A DNA stretch of 34,025 bases from Candidatus Methanophagales archaeon (GTDB lineage: Archaea; Halobacteriota; Syntropharchaeia; Alkanophagales; Methanospirareceae), in the NCBI GenBank assembly GCA_030612835.1, contig JAUWND010000008.1, positions 1 through 34,025 on the forward strand, in the 5' to 3' direction. A model generated the notes under the pieces. It was not told the DNA's origin. It searched no databases and saw nothing but the letters and a program-made list of their open reading frames with translations. Made by a program: the position numbers and the translations under genes. Positions 23,786 through 31,200 of the stretch are shown piece by piece (position 1 is the first letter of the stretch; each line of letters starts with the position of its first letter).

Positions 23786-23816
23786 AAATCAAACTATATA
23801 AGATAGAGGTGTGCAA

Positions 23817-23900
23817 AATCTCCTCTAAAAATAGGAGGAAAAGACTATGGTGCGTCCTCATCAGTATCCATTACCTCGGCATCACGCAATTCCGATTTGA
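23817..23900 (+). other. Hairpin and possible 17-residue reading frame before the ATPase gene
   Basis: TCTCCTCTAAAAATAGGAGGA can fold as a small hairpin that hides an AGGAGG ribosome-binding motif. The motif precedes ATG 23847, which opens a 17-codon frame (MVRPHQYPLPRHHAIPI) ending in TGA 23900. The peptide is rich in Pro and His. It may be a leader peptide, the remnant of a gene cut by insertions, or chance; there is no homology support. Between 23901 and 24003 I see only A/T-rich promoter-like sequence. Confidence 0.2.
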
Positions 23901-24003
23901 TATTTACAAAAGTTTACTTTTAAATCTATTTATTTATGTGCCACTATAAAGCTTATTAAAGAAGAAATTAGTGCGACAGGTGGCAGATAGATAGGGGACA
24001 AGA

Positions 24004-25059
24004 ATGAGACGAATTGGATTTCACAATCGTGAGAAGGAGCTAAAAGAGATCAAGAACCTGCTGGATGCAGAGCCATCCCTGATCACGTTCATCTACGGCC
24101 CGATAAACAGTGGAAAGACAGCACTAATTAACCACCTGATCGAACAACTGCCGGATGATTATCTTGTTTTCTACATAAACCTCAGAACTAAATTGTTAGC
24201 GAGTTATGATGATTTCATCGAATCGCTGTTTGAGATGGAACTGGAGACCGAAGAGAGAAATAGGAAGCGGAAAGAAACACTGAAGGAACTGATTTCTTCT
24301 GTCACGAAGGTTGCTGGCATACCGATAAACAGAGCGTTTCTTGATTACGTCTTCAAGGACAAGAAGCCAAAGAACGCATTTTCGTACATAATAAAACTCT
24401 TTGAGGCAGTGCGAGATTCCGGGAAGCAGCCAGTTTTGGTTTTAGATGAGTTACAGAAGATAGGGGACGTAAAAGTGAATGGCCCGCTCATCTACGAGCT
24501 GTTCAACTTTTTCATAGACCTGACGAAGGAGTTGCATCTGGCGCACGTCTTCGTGATCACTTCTGATTCGCTATTCATCGAACGCGTGTACAGCGAGGCA
24601 ATGCTGGAAGGGCGGTGCAGGTATCTGCTGGTGGATGATTTTGACTATGAAACAACGATGGTGTTTCTGGACAAATATGAATTTAGTGAAAAAGAGAAAG
24701 AAGCGGTATGGGAATACTGTGGCGGCAAGCCGGTGTGTATGGTCGAGTTGACGAATGCGAAAATGTGTGCAAAGGAGATAGAGGGAGAGGCTAAAAGGTT
24801 GCTAAAGATTAGAACAAGTCAAATACAGTCATTATTCGATGAAATAGCACTTGGAAAGGTCGAATATTCGGAAAGGGCGATAACAGACGAGTTTAAGTAT
24901 TTTGAGAAAGATGAGATTGTACGATATGATCGGATAAATAAAGAGAAATTATTCCTGGTTGGAAGAAATGTATTGTTTATTGATCCGACACAGCGGATAT
25001 TAAAGCCGCAATCGCGGCTGAATCTGCTCGCTATACGTGCGGTGGTGAGAAATGGGTGA
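24004..25059 (+). CDS. Archaeal AAA+ ATPase (PF01637-like)
   Basis: The 351-residue STAND-type archaeal ATPase has FHNREKELKEIKNLL at the N-terminus, Walker A GPINSGKTALINH (about residues 31-43), Walker B PVLVLDELQKI (about 142-152), a sensor-type HVFVITSDSLFIERV and LLVDDFDYETTMVFLDKYEF, and then a C-terminal winged-helix-like region (DEFKYFEKDEIVRYDRINKEKL). Such proteins are numerous in archaea and often next to mobile elements; their roles are mostly unknown. Its GC and codon use look more even than the YD part of the next gene. It lies between the IS/MITE cluster and the giant surface protein, with no sign of coupling. Confidence 0.82.
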   Translation: MRRIGFHNREKELKEIKNLLDAEPSLITFIYGPINSGKTALINHLIEQLPDDYLVFYINLRTKLLASYDDFIESLFEMELETEERNRKRKETLKELISSVTKVAGIPINRAFLDYVFKDKKPKNAFSYIIKLFEAVRDSGKQPVLVLDELQKIGDVKVNGPLIYELFNFFIDLTKELHLAHVFVITSDSLFIERVYSEAMLEGRCRYLLVDDFDYETTMVFLDKYEFSEKEKEAVWEYCGGKPVCMVELTNAKMCAKEIEGEAKRLLKIRTSQIQSLFDEIALGKVEYSERAITDEFKYFEKDEIVRYDRINKEKLFLVGRNVLFIDPTQRILKPQSRLNLLAIRAVVRNG

Positions 25060-25182
25060 CGTTGCTATAATAATTCCCCAGGGGTGCATTCATCTTCCAT
25101 CTGTGTCAATAATCAATTTTCTTGAAGCAAATGACTGAGTAGTTAGTTTGCACGATTTGTTTTTTTTTCTGCAGTTGGTACG

Positions 25183-25196
25183 TATTTATATAAAAA
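25183..25196 (+). promoter_or_regulatory. TATA box of the giant RHS-like gene
   Basis: TATTTATATAAAAAA starts about 93 bases before ATG 25276 and would give a leader of about 60-65 bases. The leader is purine-rich (GGGGAGAAGGAAG just before the ATG), which can act as a ribosome site. A run of Ts around 25158-25168 lies just upstream and could end transcription of the ATPase gene. Confidence 0.45.
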
Positions 25197-25275
25197 AGTA
25201 TCTGGAATTACAAAGTGCTTTGCTTTTGGGCGAAGGCGAGAAGAAAGCGAAGCGGAAGGGGAGAAGGAAGTAAAC

Positions 25276-28200
25276 ATGAAAACCGAACTAAAAGCGAAAT
25301 CGGTATCGCTGCTACTCGTAACGATAATGCTCTGCTCGATCTTCGCTGGCGCGGTGACGGCGGATGTGACTAAAAGTGCTGCGAATACCTCCCTCGCCTT
25401 TGGCAATCCAAGATCATGCATAGGCTGCGCAGGCTACGAACCCTGGTATTACTACGCCGCAGGCGGTATTGTAAATACCGCAAATGGCAATTTATACCTC
25501 GCTGAAGCGGACATCTCAATAAAAGCACGTGGCTTCGACATCGAACTCGTCAGGGCATATAACAGCCATAACAGTGGAAAGCATGGTCCCTTCGGTTTCG
25601 GCTGGACTTTCAATTACAATATTTATCTCGTGAAAAATGATGATGGCTCTGTAACTTTCTTCGATGAAGATGGCTCTGCACATACCTTCACACCCGCGGG
25701 AGGAAACAATTATACCGCACCACCTGGAATACACTCGAAATTAGTTAAAAATGCGGATGATTCTTTTACACTCTGCTTTACTGACGTCTCAAAGTACAAC
25801 TTCGGCTCAAATGGTAAGATAAATAATATCACAGACAAAAATGACAATCACTTAAATTTCACATATAATATACTTGGGAGACTCACACGCATATCCGATG
25901 ATTCCGGGCTGTACCTCAATCTTAATTACAACCTGCGTGGTAGAATTAGCAGCGTTGTTGACCCACTGGGAAAGGAGATACGGTATGAATATGATGTCAG
26001 CGACTTGACAAAAGTGACAGATGCGATGGGTCACTCAACGCGTTATGAATATTATGACAATCACAAACTCAAGAGTAAAGTAGATCGTGTTGACAGCATG
26101 CTTATATTTTCCTACTATGACGATGGCAAGGTCAAAGATGTCAAGGTTTCTAAGTATGGAGAGAAGGATGTTATGCCCTTTACTCTTTACAAACTCGAAT
26201 ATGCTTCAAATATCGCCGATGTAACAGACGCATTAGGTCATGAAACAACAATAGAGCACAATTCAAATGGCAATCCAGTAAAAATCACTGACCCCTTAGG
26301 CGGGGTTATAACTACGAACTGGGACGGTGATATGAATATAGTAAGTATTACAGATGCTAATGGACACATCACAAGTTTTAATTATGATGCTTTTGGAAAT
26401 TTAATCAAAGAAACAGATGCTCTCGGCAATTCTGCTCTTTATGCATACGATAATATTGATACAACTGGAAAGTATATTTCTCTGCTTGTAAATACTACAA
26501 ATGCACGAGGATTTACAACGAGTTTTGAGTATGATGCAAAAGGGAATTTAATAAGACTCACTGATGCAACTGGAAATCATTCCTCTATGGGTTATGATAC
26601 TTATGGAAATGAAATAAGTTCAGCGGATTTCAGAGGCTATATCACGCTTTTTGCTTATGATGCCCGTGGATATTTACTTAATTCCACAGATGCCACTGGA
26701 AATGCTACAAGTTACAGTTATGATTCAGGTGGAAGACTGTTAAGTGAAACCGATGCAAATGGATATTCAACAAAATACGAATACGATGCCAATGATAATC
26801 TCATTAAAGAACTAGATGATACTGGAAATGAAACAAAATATGAATACAATGCAGAAGGGAATTTAATAAATACAATTGATGCAAATGGTCATTCTACCGC
26901 CGTTAGTAAGAATATTATTGGTAAAATAGATGGAACCACAGATGCCTCAGGGAATGAAACGTCCTTTGAATATGATAAAAATGGAAATTTGATTGAGATT
27001 ACAGATGCAAATGGTAGAAAAACAAAAACTACTTACGATGCCTTGGGCAGAGTTATTTCTGTAACCGACGCACCTGGAAACACGATAAGGTATACCTATG
27101 ATGCTGCAGGTAGGGTAACAAGCATAACAGACAAAAATGGTCATACTACCCATTACACTTATGATGCAGTCAATAGACTAATACAAGTGAAAGATCCGCT
27201 GGGTCATACAGTTAGTTATTCTTACGATGAAAATAGTAATTTGCTATCTTTGGCAGACGAGAACGGGCACACTACAAGCTATGAATACGATGTTCTGGAT
27301 AGAGAGGTTAAGGTTATTGACGCCTTAAGCAATGAAGATTTGTTTTCGTATGATGCAAATGGAAATCTTTTAAGTTTTACGGATGCATACGGGTATATCG
27401 TTTGTTATAAATACGACCCTTTGAATCGTTTGATAGAGGTTATTGACCCAACTGGAAAAAAAACAATTCAATCATATGATGCAGTAGGAAACCGAGTAAG
27501 CCTAACAGACAGGAATGGACATGTAACTTCTTTTAGATACGATACATTAAATAGATTAATAGAAATAACAGATGCACTTGGAAATGCTGAAAGCTATGAG
27601 TACGATGCGGTAGGAAATATAATAACTTTAAAAGATGCAAAAGGATTTACTGAAAATTACTTTTATGATGAATTGAATAGAGTGACAAAAGTTGTTGATG
27701 CCACTGGTAAGAGCACCTTGTTTAGCTATGATGCAGTTGGAAATTTGGTGAGAACAACGGATGCAAATGGAAATAGTGAATCCTTTACCTATGACTCTTT
27801 GGATCGGCTAATAAACGTTACTAATGCACTCAGTCGCCAGACAAAGTACGAATATGATGCAACGGAAAACGTAGTAAGTATAACAGATGCCAACAATCAT
27901 GTAACTGGATTTCAGTATGATGCTTTAGATAGATTGATTAAAACTAAAGCAAACTATCCATCCCTTAGTGAAATATCCTACGGTTATGACAATATAGGTA
28001 ATATGATTAGCATGACAGACGAAAATGGGCATAGAACAAGATACGAATACAACGACTTAGGTAAATTAACAAAAGTTACTTCCCCCCTCGGCTATACTAC
28101 CCAATTTAGTTACGATGCAATTGGAAACCTTATAAGCAGAACTGATGCCAATGGGGACACCTCTACTTATAGCTATAATGTATTAGGTCGCTTGATATCC

Positions 28201-31200
28201 TCTACTTATCCAGATGGAAGCAATATAACATATAAATATGATGCGGAAGGTAATTTTATTCACGTATCAAGTAATGGAATTGTTACAAATAATTCTTACA
28301 ACGAGCTTAACCAACTTGAATCTACCACAGTGAATTATAGTTCATTCTCCAAAACCGTAGGGTATACCTATGATGCCAACGGTAACCGTGCAACTATGAT
28401 AGACGCTGACGCCGGTATTACAAGTTATGTCTACGATGGAGTTGATAGACTTGTAAGCATTACAGACCCGTCCGGGGAAACGATAGCTTACCAATATGAC
28501 GATACGGGCAGAGTATTAAAAATCAACTATCCAAATGGTGTTTCTTCGAGTTATTCCTATGATGCTGCTGATAGACTAAGTAAGCTTACAAATAAAAAAT
28601 CAAAAGGGGAAATGATTTCGAGTTATTCTTATACTTATGATAATCTTGGCAACCGGGTGAGCATGGCTGAAGCTAATGGGAATATTACTAAGCATAAGTA
28701 TGATGAACGAAATAGACTTATTAATGTAACTTATCCTGATGGAAATATTGCTCGGTATACCTATGATAAAGCAGGCAATCGTGTATCTGAAGCAAATGCT
28801 ACTTCTACAATCACCTATACCTATGATGCAGATAATAGATTGTTAAATACAAACGGAATAAGCTATTCTTATGATAATAATGGAAACCGGATAAGTAAAA
28901 GCGATGGAACGAAATATGAATACGACTACGAGAACAGATTGACTAAGGTCACACTTCCAGATGCAAGCCAGGTTACTTATCAATATACTCCATTTGGAAA
29001 TCGAATAAGTAAAACAGATATCAATGGAACAACGCATTACCTATACGAATTTGAAGATATTCTAATGGAGTTCGATGTAAATGGAGTGCAGAAGTCAAGA
29101 TATACGCATGGAATAGGAATAGATGACCCAATTAGTATGGATAGGAATGGAGCTAAATCATATTACCATATTGATGGCTTGGGTAGTGTAACCTCTTTGA
29201 CTGATGTAAAAGAGAACATAGTGGCAAGTTACAGGTACGATGCATTTGGAAAGATAAAAGAAAAAACTGGAAGTGTGATTAACCCTTATACATTTACCGG
29301 CAGAGAATACGATAGCGATATTGGATTGTATTACTATCGTGCGAGGTATTATGATGCCAAAGTGGGTAGATTCCTGAGTAAAGATTTAATTGTCCCTAAT
29401 TCATACACTTATGTAGATAATAATCCTGTTAATTTAGTAGACCCCTTTGGTTTTGGTCCCTTGAAAGGTCTAAGTTGGGGGGAAGCATGGGACGCTTTCT
29501 CAGAAAGCTGGTCTAAGCAGGGTGAATCTTTCGTAGAAACATGGAGAGGTGTTGCTAAAGGTGATATGCAGCATATAGCTCGCCAATATAAAAACAGCGG
29601 GTTAGGACAAACTCATACACACATGCATTCCTGCCCTTGGGCATATTACGGAACACGAAGTGCACTCACTGTATCTGCTGCCACGGGTAGTATTGCTATT
29701 CTAGTTATCGCATCTGAGTCAGGCGCAGTAAGATATGCATGGCTGGGTGGGAAATGGGTAGTAGTGACGGGAGGTAAATTAGCATGGCGTAGCGGGAAGT
29801 GGCTGCTAGTGAAGGGAGGTAAATTAGTATGGCGTAGCGGGAAGTGGCTGGTAGTGAAGGGAGGTAAATTCGCATGGCGTGTGGGGAAAAAGAGAATCAT
29901 AGATTGCATAGTAGGAGCTTCAGTACGTGCTGGGACGTATTTGGTGGGGCAAGAGTTGTTTGGGAATAAGAAATCAAACTGTGAACACGGTTGTGCTGTG
30001 CTTGCTAATGCACTTACTGGGTGTATTGCAACAGCTATCCTGGGGGGTATGGTTGGTGGGACTATAAAACATCTTTTTCTTAAAGGTGTTAATATTTTCC
30101 CTGGGGCGATAGGGCCTATTTCTCAGATAATGTATCATAGAACTGTATGGGGTGGTAAGGTTCTTACGTCATTACTTGCGGCTGGAACACTTGAGGATTA
30201 TCTTAAAGAAAATTGTATGTCAGCCTGTTACCCTGGAGAAGGCGAATCAACTAACGGTATTAAAGGATTTAAAAAAGATAAAAACAAAAAACCACAAAGA
30301 AGGGGTGGACATCCTGATGACAACTACGATGTTTCCGTTCTCAGTTATTCTTCTCCAACCGCCACTACATCTAATTACAAACCAGAAGAAGTTGCAATTC
30401 TCGCAAATGGATTCTACGATGAGTTCTCGAATCTTTTAACGGAACTCGGTGAATCCGCTACCTTTGTAGATGTTTATACGCCATTAGAAAATTTGAATGA
30501 TTACCCAATTTTAATAATACCAAGCGGTGGCTTCTCCGGCATATCCTCTTTATCTTCTTTCAAATCAAAACTCGAAAACTATGTCAATGACGGAGGCACG
30601 CTAATTGTTTACTCTCAGAACAACGGCTACGAATTCGGTGCTGTCCCCGGCGATCTGAGCGGTTACGGTTGGACCGAAGATCAAGCATGTCATTATCGTT
30701 CGGTTGCTATAAATACATATCACCCACTCCTGTCCGGGCAGAATTCCGTAACTCTTGACGTCGTCGTTGATGGCTATTTCACCTCTTATCCGGAGAATGC
30801 AACTATTTTACTCACGAGAACGAAGAATGGCATGCCTGCGATGCTGATGTATGAATACGGGAATGGAACTGGAACGATAATTGCAACTACTATTTACACT
30901 GATTGGGCTTACGGGCATCATCAGGCGACAGGAGATGGAAAACGTCTGATTAGAGACATGATTTCATGGGCAAAGGAGCGAAAAGAACTGTCTGAATATA
31001 GCGCTGACGACCTCGTGATTATTCCTATAAACGTAACGAGTTATATTGATTTAACCTCAGATAAAGTCAAATTTGAGGTGATTGCAGATAACGAGGTCGT
31101 GGACACCGTGGAAGTTACGACTTCTATTCCGCCTTACGAAAAAAAAACAGTTAATTTCGTTTATAGAGCACCTGCGAATCTCGGTATTCTCTATATTGAC

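Noticed and set aside
25143-29909. Several minus-strand frames of 60-92 residues opposite the giant gene
   Set aside because: They are complements of the YD-repeat and other coding regions, low in complexity, and the plus-strand frame is continuous and clearly coding.
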